Assembly: GCA_012514535.1 (NCBI GenBank)
Contig: JAAZAA010000403.1
Span: 1-40,030, forward strand
Direction: 5' to 3'
Length of the DNA: 40,030 nt
Origin: Myxococcales bacterium
GTDB lineage: Bacteria; Myxococcota_A; Polyangia; Polyangiales; Polyangiaceae
Position numbers and translations under genes: made by a program. Of this stretch, positions 16,902 to 24,755 are shown piece after piece (within the stretch, counting starts at the first letter, position 1; every line of letters begins with the position of its first letter). The notes under the pieces are model-generated. The model was not told the origin of the DNA. It saw only the letters and a list, made by a program, of their open reading frames with translations, and did no database searches.

Positions 16902-17015
16902 GTCCCCTCCTCGTCGGTGTCGGGCCCGCGCGGGCCCTCGATTTGGACGTCCCACAATCCGGCAAGGATGCAACGCTGCGCGAACTCTGCCCTCCGGCGA
17001 ACCCCGGCGCCCGGT

Positions 17016-18071
17016 TTACGGCGCGGTGGGCGCGGGCGGCGCTTCGGTGGGCGCGGGGCGCTCGAGCGGCGCTTCGGTGGGCGCGGGGCGCTCGGGCGGC
17101 GCTTCGGTGGGCGCCGTGGGCTCGGGTGGCGGCTGGGCGGCCGCGGCGGAGATCTCGAGGTACCGAGTGATGAGCTCGGCGAGGGTCTGGAACTCGTGGT
17201 TCATGAGGTCCACCTCGGTCTCGATGTGATCGAGCATCGTCTCGCGCAGCTGGAGGGCGTGCAGGTCGTAACGTCCCCCGTCACCGAACAGGAGCAGCTC
17301 GAGCTCTCGCCGTCGCTCCGCGGTCTCGCCGTCGAGCAGGGCCTCCCAGCGCCTCTTCAGGGCCGTCCGCGGCGCTTCCCCCGACGACGGGCGCGGAGCG
17401 AGGAGCAGCCGCCACACGAAAGGAGTGAGCCCGCCGCTGTCCTCACCCGTCCAGACCGAGCGCAGCACGTTGACCTCGTGGTCGAGCCACACGGTGGGGA
17501 CGGGCCACAGGAACGCCGCCGCGCCGAGGACCGCCGCCGCGACACCTCCCGTGATCCCCAGGATGGGGGCGGCCGGTGCGTCCGGCTCGCTCACCTCGAG
17601 GATGCCTTGCGCCGTGGCGGAGGCGGCACCGACGCCGATGGAGCCCAGGGTGAGGTAGAGTTCGTTCTGGTTGCTCCGGTCGAGGAGCTCCCGGTGCACG
17701 GCTTCGATGGAGTCGTCGAGGCAGTCGATGTAGGCGCCACCCGCGGCCAGCTCACTCCTGAGCACCACGAGCCGCGTCAGGATCCCGACGGCCTCTTCGG
17801 GGGTGGGCTGGCGATCCATCGGCAGGGCGAGGCGAGACGCGAAGAACACGCGCGCCACGTCCGGCGGCGTCTCCGCGAGCTTGGGGGGCAGCTCCGAGGG
17901 GGGCGTCGGAGGCACCGGATCGTCCGGGGCGCAGCGTTGGAAGCGGTGCAGCGTGCGCTGGTAAGCCTCCGGAGCGGCCACGGGGCGACCACAGGCCAGC
18001 GCGAGCCCCGCGCTCAGCAGGGCTGCGCAGGTGCCGGGGGCGAACCTCTTGGATCGGCGTCGAGCAGCCAT
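17016..18071 (-). CDS. Hypothetical lipoprotein with membrane segments and Pro-rich tail
   Basis: A 351-residue protein that I do not recognise. It starts with a basic signal MAARRRSKRFAPGTCAALL and a lipobox ending LALACG (Cys about residue 27). A Pro-rich stretch (PDDPVPPTPPSELPP) follows. Around residues 140-195 are two hydrophobic segments (LTLGSIGVGAASATAQGIL; ILGITGGVAAAVLGAAAFLW) that could be a membrane hairpin. The C-terminal half is helical and acidic. The last 35 residues are three copies of a PTEAPPERPA decapeptide, encoded by a 30-bp tandem repeat at 17041-17130. The start was set at 18071 so that the signal begins normally; an ATG at 18188 would add a long Arg-rich stretch. Role unknown, probably in the envelope. 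Confidence 0.65.
   Translation of the reverse strand: MAARRRSKRFAPGTCAALLSAGLALACGRPVAAPEAYQRTLHRFQRCAPDDPVPPTPPSELPPKLAETPPDVARVFFASRLALPMDRQPTPEEAVGILTRLVVLRSELAAGGAYIDCLDDSIEAVHRELLDRSNQNELYLTLGSIGVGAASATAQGILEVSEPDAPAAPILGITGGVAAAVLGAAAFLWPVPTVWLDHEVNVLRSVWTGEDSGGLTPFVWRLLLAPRPSSGEAPRTALKRRWEALLDGETAERRRELELLLFGDGGRYDLHALQLRETMLDHIETEVDLMNHEFQTLAELITRYLEISAAAAQPPPEPTAPTEAPPERPAPTEAPLERPAPTEAPPAPTAP
17041..17130. repeat. 30-bp tandem repeat, 3 copies, inside the lipoprotein 3' end
   Basis: The segment beginning GCTTCGGTGGGCGC recurs at 17041, 17071 and 17101, exactly 30 bp apart, with the third copy diverging in its second half. It encodes the PTEAPPERPA decapeptide repeats on the minus strand. 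The period is a multiple of three, so copy-number change would keep the frame. Confidence 0.85.
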
Positions 18072-18275
18072 CTTGCGCAGACGTCGATCTCGTAGTCGCC
18101 CCCTCGAAGCTGGTCCACCCTCCGAGCGGCGCCGCGGCGCTCCTTGCGGAGACGAGCGCGAGGACGACGGCGCGATCGATTCACCCATCGCCTCACGGGC
18201 GTGCGCGAGCCTTCGGCTTCTCGAGGACCGATCCGGTCGACGGCCCCGGCGTCCCTCGTCGGGACGAGGGAACGG

Positions 18276-19562
18276 TCAAGGGGACGGAGAACCCGCGGGT
18301 GGGGTCATCAAGCGGGTGGCGAGCGCCGTGAGGTCGCCGTGCTCCGCGTCGTCGGTGAGGGCGAGGACGAGCACGTCGCCGGACCGAGTGAGCCCCGGGC
18401 AGCCGCCCCGGCAGGTGCGACCGAAGCCGAAGACCGTCATGGTGTCGTAGGTCCAGTAGGTGTCGGCGACGTCGTCGCCCGTCGGGTGGAGGACGAGCAG
18501 GGCCCGACCGAGATTCGCGTCGAGGACGTAGACCCACTCGGGATCGGGCAGGTCGCCGAGGAAGTCCGCTTCGGCGAGGGGCACGAGACGTCCGTCGGCG
18601 AAGCCGAGGTGGTCTTCGGGACCGACGGCGCCGCCGGGGGTGCCCTCGTAGAGGAGGTAATAGGAGCTCGGCGCGCGGGTGACGGTCAGGCGCGCGTGAT
18701 CGGGGAAGAAGTCCCAGCGGAGCTCCCACGCGTCGTCGTCCGCCCGGGAGCGCAGTGCCACGTGGTCGTCGTCTTCCGCGAGGACGCTGGTGTGAGCGCC
18801 GGTGTAGCCGGGATGGCAACAGGGCCCCATGTTCGGGATGCCGCGGAAGTCCCCGCGATGCCCCGAGGCGCGCGACCAGCTCACCCAGTCGTTCCCCGAG
18901 ACGTCCACGAGGGACGCGAGGCCGGCCCCCGCCTTGTCGTAGTAGTAGTCGGCGGTCTCCGTGCGGACGAGGACGCACTCGACGCCCGCGTGCATGACCC
19001 CGTCGATGAGCTCGACGCGGCGCGGATCGCCACCGACTCCTCCGCCGCTGCCTCCATTCCCGACCGCCCCGCCCGAAGGGACGTCTCCGCCGCCTCCTCC
19101 GCCGGTCTGGCCGCCGCTCCCTCCGCCGCCGCTTCGTCCGCCGCCGCCGCTTCGTCCGCCGCTGGCGTCGGCGCCTCCTCCGCCGCTTCGTCCGCCGCTG
19201 GCGTTGCCGCCGCCGCCGCTCTGACCTCCCGTGGCGTCCTGGCCTCCCGTAGCGTCCTGGCCGCCTCCTCCGCTGCTCCGTCCACCGCTGGCGTCGGCGC
19301 CCCCGCTGGCTCGTCCCCCGGAGCCCCCCGACGACCTTCCCCCGCTCGCCAGGACGCCGCCCGTCGCCGTCTCACCGCCGGTGGACGGATCGTCGGGGCC
19401 GTCGACGTCGTCGGCCCCGCTGTCCGCTCCGCAGCCGATGGCGCAGGCGATGGCGGTCCCCAGGAGGCTCGCCAGGTGCCGTCGGGAGCGCCGTTGCCGC
19501 GCGGAGGTCCGCCCATGGACTCGGGGGGAGAGCGTCATGCGTCCATCGAGAGCGGACGGCAT
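18276..19562 (-). CDS. Lipoprotein with very long Gly/Ser/Arg-rich linker and beta-rich C-terminal domain
   Basis: A 428-residue predicted surface lipoprotein. A signal ends in IACAIGCG (Cys about residue 44), followed by about 130 residues built from GG, SGGR, TGG and ADASGG units, a low-complexity linker common in myxobacterial surface proteins. The C-terminal 240 residues form a beta-rich domain with conserved-looking words [53 protein letters not shown] and [12 protein letters not shown] have an impression of similar domains in planctomycete and Bacteroidetes secreted proteins, but cannot name a family or activity. ATG at 19562 has a good GGAG site; ATG at 19538 is the alternative. It is divergent from asnS, only 57 bp apart. 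Confidence 0.7.
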   Translation of the reverse strand: MPSALDGRMTLSPRVHGRTSARQRRSRRHLASLLGTAIACAIGCGADSGADDVDGPDDPSTGGETATGGVLASGGRSSGGSGGRASGGADASGGRSSGGGGQDATGGQDATGGQSGGGGNASGGRSGGGGADASGGRSGGGGRSGGGGSGGQTGGGGGGDVPSGGAVGNGGSGGGVGGDPRRVELIDGVMHAGVECVLVRTETADYYYDKAGAGLASLVDVSGNDWVSWSRASGHRGDFRGIPNMGPCCHPGYTGAHTSVLAEDDDHVALRSRADDDAWELRWDFFPDHARLTVTRAPSSYYLLYEGTPGGAVGPEDHLGFADGRLVPLAEADFLGDLPDPEWVYVLDANLGRALLVLHPTGDDVADTYWTYDTMTVFGFGRTCRGGCPGLTRSGDVLVLALTDDAEHGDLTALATRLMTPPAGSPSP

Positions 19563-19619
19563 CGCCCACTCCAGAGCTGCCGTCCCGGAGTGAGTCCCCC
19601 CCTGCTAGACTGGCGCCGC

Positions 19620-21011
19620 ATGATTCGACCTGGTCAATACGTTCGCGATCTCCTGCAGGGCTCTCCGGGCACCTCCGTCACCGCCCACGGCTGGGTGCGC
19701 ACGCGGCGCGACAGCAAGGGCGTGCACTTCGTCCAGCTGAGCGACGGCTCGAGCTTCCAGGATCTCCAGGTGGTCATCGCGGAGGGCGCCATCGAGCCCG
19801 AGCTCCTGCGGCGAGTGACGACGGGGGCGTGCGTGCGGGTCGAGGGGGAGCTCGTGGACTCGCCCGCGCGGGGGCAGAAGGTCGAGCTGAAGGCCCGGGC
19901 CGTGCACGTGTTCGGGGCGGCGGATCCCGCGAGCTACCCCCTGCAGAAGAAGGGGCACTCCTTCGAGTACCTGCGGGAGATCGCGCACCTGCGCCCGCGC
20001 TCGACGACCTTCGGGGCGGTGTTCCGGGTGCGCCACGCCCTGTCCTTCGCCATCCACCGCTTCTTCGAGGAGCGCGGCTTCATGTACGTGCACACGCCCA
20101 TCATCACGGCTTCGGACTGTGAAGGGGCAGGCGCCCTGTTCGGGGTGACGACGCTCGACCTGGCGAACCTGCCGCGTACGCCCGAGGGGGCCGTCGACTA
20201 CGGAGAGGATTTCTTCGGCAAGCGCGCCTACCTGACGGTCAGCGGACAGCTCGAGGGAGAGATCTTCGCCTCGGCGTTCACGAACGTCTACACGTTCGGT
20301 CCGACCTTCCGCGCCGAGAACTCGAACACGCCGCGGCACCTGGCGGAGTTCTGGATGGTGGAGCCGGAGATGTCCTTCTGCGATCTCGAGGGGGACATGG
20401 ACCTCGCCGAGGAGTTCCTCAAGTACATCCTCCAGTACGTGCTCGATCACTGCCGCGCGGACCTCGAGTTCTTCGACAAGCGCATCGACCCCGGCGTGCT
20501 CGGGACGCTGGAGCTCGTCGCCGATAGCAGCTTCGAGCGCATCACCTACACGGAGGCGGTGCGGCTCCTGGAGCGAGCGAACCGCTCCTGGGAGTTCCCC
20601 GTGCGCTGGGGCGCGGATCTCCAGAGCGAACACGAGCGCTACCTGACGGAGGAGACGTTCGGCAAGCCCGTCATCGTCACGGACTACCCCAAGGAGATCA
20701 AAGCCTTCTACATGCGCGCCAACGACGACGGCCGGACCGTGCGCGCCATGGACGTCCTCGCGCCGCGCATCGGTGAGATCATCGGCGGCAGCCAGCGGGA
20801 GGAGCGTCACGACGTGCTCACCGCGCGCATCCAGGAGCAGGGCCTGCCCCTCGACGCCTACTGGTGGTACCTGGAGCTGCGGAAGTTCGGCTCCGCCCCC
20901 CACGCCGGGTTCGGTCTCGGCCTCGAGCGGATGCTCATGTACGTCACCGGCATGAAGAACATCCGCGACGTCATCCCCTTCGCGCGCACGCCCGGCCACG
21001 CCGAGTTCTGA
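19620..21011 (+). CDS. asnS: Asparaginyl-tRNA synthetase
   Basis: Class IIb aminoacyl-tRNA synthetase charging tRNA-Asn. The 463-residue protein has an N-terminal OB-fold anticodon-binding domain ([25 protein letters not shown]), and then the catalytic core: motif 2 [21 protein letters not shown] near residue 235 and motif 3 [25 protein letters not shown] near the C-terminus. The [11 protein letters not shown] sequence and the ending distinguish it from AspS. The length matches bacterial AsnS. The ATG at 19620 starts the OB fold directly; the TGCTAGACT upstream at about 19601 is a possible extended -10. A GC-rich hairpin follows the stop. A bacterium with AsnS charges Asn directly instead of, or in addition to, transamidation. 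Confidence 0.95.
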   Translation: MIRPGQYVRDLLQGSPGTSVTAHGWVRTRRDSKGVHFVQLSDGSSFQDLQVVIAEGAIEPELLRRVTTGACVRVEGELVDSPARGQKVELKARAVHVFGAADPASYPLQKKGHSFEYLREIAHLRPRSTTFGAVFRVRHALSFAIHRFFEERGFMYVHTPIITASDCEGAGALFGVTTLDLANLPRTPEGAVDYGEDFFGKRAYLTVSGQLEGEIFASAFTNVYTFGPTFRAENSNTPRHLAEFWMVEPEMSFCDLEGDMDLAEEFLKYILQYVLDHCRADLEFFDKRIDPGVLGTLELVADSSFERITYTEAVRLLERANRSWEFPVRWGADLQSEHERYLTEETFGKPVIVTDYPKEIKAFYMRANDDGRTVRAMDVLAPRIGEIIGGSQREERHDVLTARIQEQGLPLDAYWWYLELRKFGSAPHAGFGLGLERMLMYVTGMKNIRDVIPFARTPGHAEF

Positions 21012-21043
21012 GCGCGCGCCCCGAGGGGGCCCCCGGCGCGCGC
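21012..21043 (+). terminator. GC-rich hairpin just after asnS
   Basis: A perfect 9-bp inverted repeat GCGCGCGCC / GGCGCGCGC begins one base after the asnS stop, with a 14-base C/G-rich loop that can extend the stem. Only a short ATTT follows. In GC-rich genomes such hairpins often end transcripts, but the weak T-run keeps the call tentative. Confidence 0.5.
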
Positions 21044-21096
21044 GATTTCGACGCCACTGTCTCCTCGAAGGATCGCGCCGGGGGAGAGCTCCCGGG

Positions 21097-21124
21097 GCCC
21101 CGCTCCCGGAGGGAGGAGCGGGGC
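21097..21124. terminator. Second hairpin, 10-bp perfect stem
   Basis: GCCCCGCTCC pairs perfectly with GGAGCGGGGC around an 8-base loop, followed by GTGTTCC. It lies 54 bp after the first hairpin and about 145 bp before the next gene. It may back up the asnS terminator or be a leader structure of the DUF4388 gene. Confidence 0.4.
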
Positions 21125-21268
21125 GTGTTCCGCAAGTGCTTCGATAGGAGCGGATCGGGAGGGCCCCGATTCGACGAGCTCGCCGGTTCCGTTGTCGGGT
21201 GCCGGAGACTAAGCTCTGCCCTTGGACCTGCCTCGGCGGGAAGGTCGAGGGGATCATCGGAGGTTGGT

Positions 21269-22510
21269 TTGGCCCCGCTTCGCTCACTCAATTCGCTTCG
21301 GCGCTACGTTGGTACGGCGGACGACTGGCGCCAGGCCGTCTGGAACCGTTGGTTGATCTCGTACTTGATGCCCCGCGACGAGGGCGACGAGGCAGCGAGC
21401 GCCCGCGGGGCGGGGGCTCCCCGGGACCGAGCGCCTGCGGGCGCGGACGGGCCGCGCGCAGCGACGGAGACGATGCCGTCCGAGGAGCCCAAGAGCGCAG
21501 AGCGACTCCGCGCCGGCGAGCGCCCCGAGGAGGCGGCGCGCGGAGCCGACGAGGTCGCGTCCGACCCGGTGTCGTCGTTCCGGGACGTGCGGGAGTCGTT
21601 GCGGGCTGCGTCGCCGCTCGGTGCGTCGTCGCAGCATCCTTCGTCGCAGGAGGCGCTGCCGCTCGGTGCGTCGTCGCAGCATCCTTCGTCGCAGGAGGCG
21701 CTGCCGCTCGGTGCGTCGTCGCAGCATCCGGCGTCTCCGGGCGGCGTGGGGACCTGCGGCGCGGGGCGGCTCCCGGACGAGGTCGGCGCGGTGGAGCGGC
21801 GTCAGCTCGCGGCCCGCGCGCGTCTGGAGGCCCTGAGCGAGCAGATGTTCTCCGTCGAGGAGGGCCTCGACGCCCTGGGGCAACGGCTGCAAATCCGTGA
21901 GGTGACGGAGCGGCGCTCCACGCAGCGCATGATGGAGCTCATCGAGCGCGTCGTGGAGGCGGCGGAGCGGCAGTCCGAGGCGCTGGAGCGATCCATCGCC
22001 ACCTTGGAGCGGGTGGAGCGACGGCTCGCCCGCCTCGATCGCTGGGTGCGTCCCTCGGGTGTCGAGAGCGTGCCTCCGCCCCCCGTCCCGTCGACGGTCA
22101 CGCCGATGAACGGTCATGGGGGCCATCCCGAGGTGCGCGTGGCGCTCGGCGACGAGCCGCCCCCGGTGGCGCCCCGCGTGCCCTCCATGAACGGCAGCCT
22201 CAGCGACATGTCCGTGGCCACGCTGCTCAGCATGTTCGAGCTGGAGCGCCGCACGGGCTGGCTGATCGTCGAGGGCGAGCGGGAGCGCGTGCGCTTCGAG
22301 CTGCTGGACGGCGCCGTGGTCCGGGGGCGCATCGGAGATCGGGCCGAGGACCCGCTCGAGGTGCTGCGCGCGGCCATCGGGTGGCGCGTGGGGACGTTCT
22401 CTTTCTGCCCCGTCGCCGTCGTCGCTGGCCCGTACCCCGCCCGCAGCGTCGGAGCGATGCTCCTGGAAGCCTCCCACCAGAACGACGAAGCCGTCCGCAT
22501 CGTGGGCTGA
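21269..22510 (+). CDS. DUF4388 (PATAN-type) domain protein with coiled coil
   Basis: About 413 residues. The N-terminal third is low complexity and includes 2.5 exact copies of a 15-residue unit (GASSQHPSSQEALPL). Residues about 180-265 form a long amphipathic helix rich in Glu/Arg/Leu (LEALSEQMFSVEEGLDAL...RRLARLDRWV), a likely coiled coil. The C-terminal 110 residues are a DUF4388 domain: GSLSDMSVATLLSMFELERRTGWLIVEGERERVRFELLDGAVVRGRI. This domain is common in delta-proteobacterial and myxobacterial signalling and motility proteins and is thought to mediate protein contacts. The start is uncertain: TTG at 21269 has GGAGG five bases upstream, while the first ATG is at 21368 without such a site. 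Coding bias begins between them. Likely a cytoplasmic regulatory or scaffold protein. Confidence 0.78.
   Translation: MAPLRSLNSLRRYVGTADDWRQAVWNRWLISYLMPRDEGDEAASARGAGAPRDRAPAGADGPRAATETMPSEEPKSAERLRAGERPEEAARGADEVASDPVSSFRDVRESLRAASPLGASSQHPSSQEALPLGASSQHPSSQEALPLGASSQHPASPGGVGTCGAGRLPDEVGAVERRQLAARARLEALSEQMFSVEEGLDALGQRLQIREVTERRSTQRMMELIERVVEAAERQSEALERSIATLERVERRLARLDRWVRPSGVESVPPPPVPSTVTPMNGHGGHPEVRVALGDEPPPVAPRVPSMNGSLSDMSVATLLSMFELERRTGWLIVEGERERVRFELLDGAVVRGRIGDRAEDPLEVLRAAIGWRVGTFSFCPVAVVAGPYPARSVGAMLLEASHQNDEAVRIVG
21616..21729. repeat. 45-bp exact tandem repeat, about 2.5 copies, in the DUF4388 gene
   Basis: Copies start at 21616, 21661 and 21706, and the first two are identical over all 45 bases; the third runs for 24 bases before diverging. 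Exactness at the DNA level points to recent expansion. It adds 15 residues per copy without a frameshift. Confidence 0.93.
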
Positions 22511-22598
22511 GCAGGTTGACCCCGTGCGCGATGGCGCGAGCCGTGCGCATCGCGGAGACCGAGCGCTTCGACTCCGTCGAGGCGCGTTGGCGCGGCGC

Positions 22599-23183
22599 TC
22601 AGCGGTTCGAGCCGCCCGCGCGCTCGTAACCCAACCAGACGACGCCGCTCGAGAAGACCTCGTGGTGACGGAGGAAGAACGCCTCCGGTCGGAAGCCGCC
22701 GCGCAGCAGGGGGATACCGTCGCCGGCCAGCACGGGGTTCACCTTCACGACGAGCTCATCGATCTCGTCGGCGAGCTGGCTCGCCAGATCCGCGCCGCCG
22801 CACAGCCAGATGTCCCGACCGGCGCGCCCCTTGAGCTCCTGCACGACCCGACGTGGATCGGCGGCCGTGATGCGCAGGTTGCCCTCGCTGCGCTCCGGGA
22901 GCGTGCGCGAGAACACGATCGTCTCCAGGGGCGCGTAGGGATGGGTGATGCCGGCGGAGAGCGCCGGCTGATAGGTGCCGCGCCCCATCACGACGGTGTC
23001 GAAGCGCGCCTGCCGCTCGGGGACGTCGAGCGCCTCGCGGACGTGGCGAGGCAGCGTCTCCGGCAGCTGCTGCACCTGCGCCGCGATGTGCGCGCCGGCC
23101 ATCGGAAAGAAATCGGTTTGGCCCCCGGGCCCCGCGATGCGGCCATCGATGGTCGTCGCGACGAAATAGATCAGCTTGCGCAT
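22599..23183 (-). CDS. Dihydrofolate reductase-like (RibD C-terminal domain) protein
   Basis: A 194-residue protein of the RibD C-terminal/DHFR-like superfamily, NADPH-dependent reductases of mostly unknown substrate (YwjB/YyaP-like). Seen: MRKLIYFVATTIDGRIAGPGG at the N-terminus, DTVVMGRGTYQPAL near residue 75, and DIWLCGGADLASQLADEIDELVVKVNPVLAGDGIPLL near residue 130, the nucleotide-binding and C-terminal signature. A true folA function is unlikely because DHFR catalytic motifs are absent. The ATG at 23183 has AGGA upstream. The promoter region carries two perfect palindromes within 75 bp of the start and a third further up, so the gene is probably tightly repressed. It converges with the DUF4388 gene. 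Confidence 0.86.
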   Translation of the reverse strand: MRKLIYFVATTIDGRIAGPGGQTDFFPMAGAHIAAQVQQLPETLPRHVREALDVPERQARFDTVVMGRGTYQPALSAGITHPYAPLETIVFSRTLPERSEGNLRITAADPRRVVQELKGRAGRDIWLCGGADLASQLADEIDELVVKVNPVLAGDGIPLLRGGFRPEAFFLRHHEVFSSGVVWLGYERAGGSNR

Positions 23184-23196
23184 GAGGACGATCCTG

Positions 23197-23214
23197 CCAC
23201 TACATCCGTAGTGG
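23197..23214. promoter_or_regulatory. Operator palindrome 1, CCACTAC-N4-GTAGTGG
   Basis: A perfect 7-bp inverted repeat with a 4-base centre (ATCC), 14 bp upstream of the reductase start codon. It resembles the TACTACA/TGTAGTA-type sites of BlaI/MecI/CopY family repressors. Assignment to that family is inference. Confidence 0.7.
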
Positions 23215-23237
23215 TTCAACGATGAACCGTCTCCAAT

Positions 23238-23255
23238 CCACTACAACCGTAGTGG
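23238..23255. promoter_or_regulatory. Operator palindrome 2, CCACTAC-N4-GTAGTGG
   Basis: Same 7-bp inverted repeat with centre AACC. Its middle is 41 bp from that of palindrome 1, about four helical turns, so repressor dimers would lie on the same DNA face. Confidence 0.7.
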
Positions 23256-23324
23256 TTGATCGTCGACAATCCCCGCCTCCCGGCGGTTTCCCTCGGCCAC
23301 CCCACCCCGAGAGCGCCTCTGTTT

Positions 23325-23340
23325 CACTACAGGTGTAGTG
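23325..23340. promoter_or_regulatory. Operator palindrome 3, CACTAC-N4-GTAGTG
   Basis: A third copy with centre AGGT, which also makes the exact TACA-N2-TGTA core of CopY/BlaI sites. Its middle is 86 bp from palindrome 2, about eight turns. It lies just past the stop of the lipoprotein gene (23377), so it most likely serves the reductase promoter at long range. Confidence 0.65.
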
Positions 23341-23376
23341 GTTGCGCTCCCGCTCCCCCCGTCGTGCCCGCGGCGC

Positions 23377-24000
23377 TCACGTCTGGCGCGTGCGCTCGGG
23401 AGGCGCGCCCCAGTCGCCGTTGCGCACGAGCGGAGCCAACACCGCCTCCGCCTCCACGAGGAAGGGCCGCCCCACACAGGTGATCCTGGTGATGAGGTAA
23501 CAGCACGTGCCCTCGCTGTTCGGCTCGTGGTCGTCGCGTCGCGCGTAGGGCCCCCGGTCTTCGTCGCCGCATTCACAGCTTCCGGTGTCGTCGAGCGCTG
23601 GCAGGTCGTCCCAAGTCAGCTTGGTGGCGGGCGGGCAGATCCCGTTCGCCGGCGAGAAGCACTCGGCGGTCGTGCAACACTGCCCCGCATAGTACGGGTG
23701 GTTGTCTGGATAGAACTCACCGGTGCACACCAGCTCCTCGAGGGGATACGGCTCGAGCTCCGCGCTCGGCACCCCGTCGAAATCCGACTTACCGCCCGCT
23801 TCGCCGCCGGTGTTCGCCGTGCCTCCGGCGCCGACCCCGCCGGTGTTGGGCCCTCCAGCGCTGGCTCCGCCCGTATTGGCAGCGCCGCCGTCCCCGCTCG
23901 CGGGCGTGTTCCCGTCCTCCACGATGCCGCAGGCCGCGCTGGCAGCCGCCAAGACCACGCCCTGTCCGAGCGCTCTTCTGATCTGAAACAAGGAAGCCAT
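23377..24000 (-). CDS. Cys-rich lipoprotein with Gly-rich linker (ferritin-pair family)
   Basis: A 207-residue predicted lipoprotein. It starts MASLFQIRRALGQGVVL and has the lipobox AAASAACG (Cys about residue 24), then a linker of TGGxxxGG units to about residue 65. The mature domain contains many Cys residues (ELVCTG, GQCCTTAECF, GICPP, GSCECG, GTCCYLITRITC), suggesting disulphides or metal binding outside the cytoplasm. It ends LVRNGDWGAPPERTRQT. The same beginning and the same RRGDWGA-type ending occur fused in the short remnant at 28351-28452, directly before a ferritin-like gene. This suggests a family in which such lipoproteins are paired with ferritin-like proteins. Here no ferritin-like gene follows. 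Function unknown. The ATG at 24000 gives a standard signal. Confidence 0.78.
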   Translation of the reverse strand: MASLFQIRRALGQGVVLAAASAACGIVEDGNTPASGDGGAANTGGASAGGPNTGGVGAGGTANTGGEAGGKSDFDGVPSAELEPYPLEELVCTGEFYPDNHPYYAGQCCTTAECFSPANGICPPATKLTWDDLPALDDTGSCECGDEDRGPYARRDDHEPNSEGTCCYLITRITCVGRPFLVEAEAVLAPLVRNGDWGAPPERTRQT

Positions 24001-24121
24001 TCGTTTTCCCCCAATAGGTGAACGCTCCTGCATAGCACGCGAGCCCGCGGTCGGTGACGTCCCGACGACAACCCCAGGTCCTCGTTCGAGTTTTTCTTTC
24101 AGCCTGGTCCTAGCCAGGTCC

Positions 24122-24164
24122 TTCTCTCGACCGAGTTTTCTCTCGACCGAGTTTTCTCTCGACC
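24122..24164. repeat. 16-bp tandem repeat, 2.7 copies
   Basis: TTCTCTCGACCGAGTT is repeated at 24122, 24138 and (partly) 24154 in the divergent gap between the Cys-rich lipoprotein and the next membrane protein. It is AT-richer than its surroundings and about 120 bp upstream of the lipoprotein start and 100 bp upstream of the membrane-protein start. It could be a binding array or simple slippage. Confidence 0.75.
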
Positions 24165-24263
24165 CTGCGCTCCCCGCGCGGCCGCTCCCGCGGGCCAGCA
24201 CCTGACGACTGGCATCTCCGGGAGTGACGATGGGGGTTCATCGTGAGAGGATGCACGACCGTC

Positions 24264-24755
24264 ATGTCGGTCAATCCCTACGCGCCTCCCACGACCACCA
24301 CGCCGAGCGCGACACCGACCGATGGGTCGGCAACCGAGGAGGTGGTCTGGTTCTCCCCGAAACAGGTGGGCATCGGGACGTTCTTCGGGGGGCCCTTGGC
24401 CGCAGGCCTGCTGCTTCGCGAGAACGCTCGCGCCGTCCGGGACGAGAGCGGCGCCCAGAACGCCCTGTGGGGAGGCATCGGCGGGACGGCGCTCCTCCTC
24501 GTCCTGGCCCTGTTCGTCCTGCCGGACAACGTCCCCGGGACGGTGATCGGCGGGGCGACCGCGCTCGCGGCGCACTCCATGACCAAGCAGCAGTGGGCGC
24601 GGCGCACCGCGAGCCACCCGACGCCGCGGACGGCGGAGAACGGTCGCGTGGTGAAGATCAGCCTGTTGGCGATGGGCGTCCTCCTGATCGTCATCCTCCT
24701 GGTGGTCGGCGTCGGCGTCGGGCTCTATCCCGACGCGGAGCTGTGGCAGGAGTGA
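24264..24755 (+). CDS. Small membrane protein with NPYAPP N-terminus
   Basis: A 163-residue protein. It begins MSVNPYAPPTTTTPS, an N-terminal pattern seen in many short membrane proteins of myxobacteria and planctomycetes. Hydrophobic segments: GIGTFFGGPLAAGLLL (residues about 40-55), ALWGGIGGTALLLVLALFVLP (about 70-92) and ISLLAMGVLLIVILLVVGVGVGLYP (about 135-158). The region between TM2 and TM3 is basic. No enzyme motif is seen and the function is unknown. The ATG at 24264 was chosen to match the NPYAPP pattern; an in-frame GTG at 24243 is possible and closer to a GAGAGG site. Its stop overlaps the GTG start of the next gene. Confidence 0.72.
   Translation: MSVNPYAPPTTTTPSATPTDGSATEEVVWFSPKQVGIGTFFGGPLAAGLLLRENARAVRDESGAQNALWGGIGGTALLLVLALFVLPDNVPGTVIGGATALAAHSMTKQQWARRTASHPTPRTAENGRVVKISLLAMGVLLIVILLVVGVGVGLYPDAELWQE

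Noticed and set aside
16923-16990. Possible tRNA-like or terminator structure after the OsmC promoter region
   Set aside because: No cloverleaf arms or T-loop could be assembled and no stable stem was found.
19030-19330. Repeat-rich CCGCCGCTTCGTCCGCC-type stretch as a possible mobile or satellite element
   Set aside because: It encodes the Gly/Ser/Arg linker of the lipoprotein in frame; no separate element is needed.
22599-23183. True dihydrofolate reductase (folA)
   Set aside because: The sequence has the RibD C-terminal pattern (VVMGRGTY, CGGADLA) and lacks folate-binding DHFR motifs.
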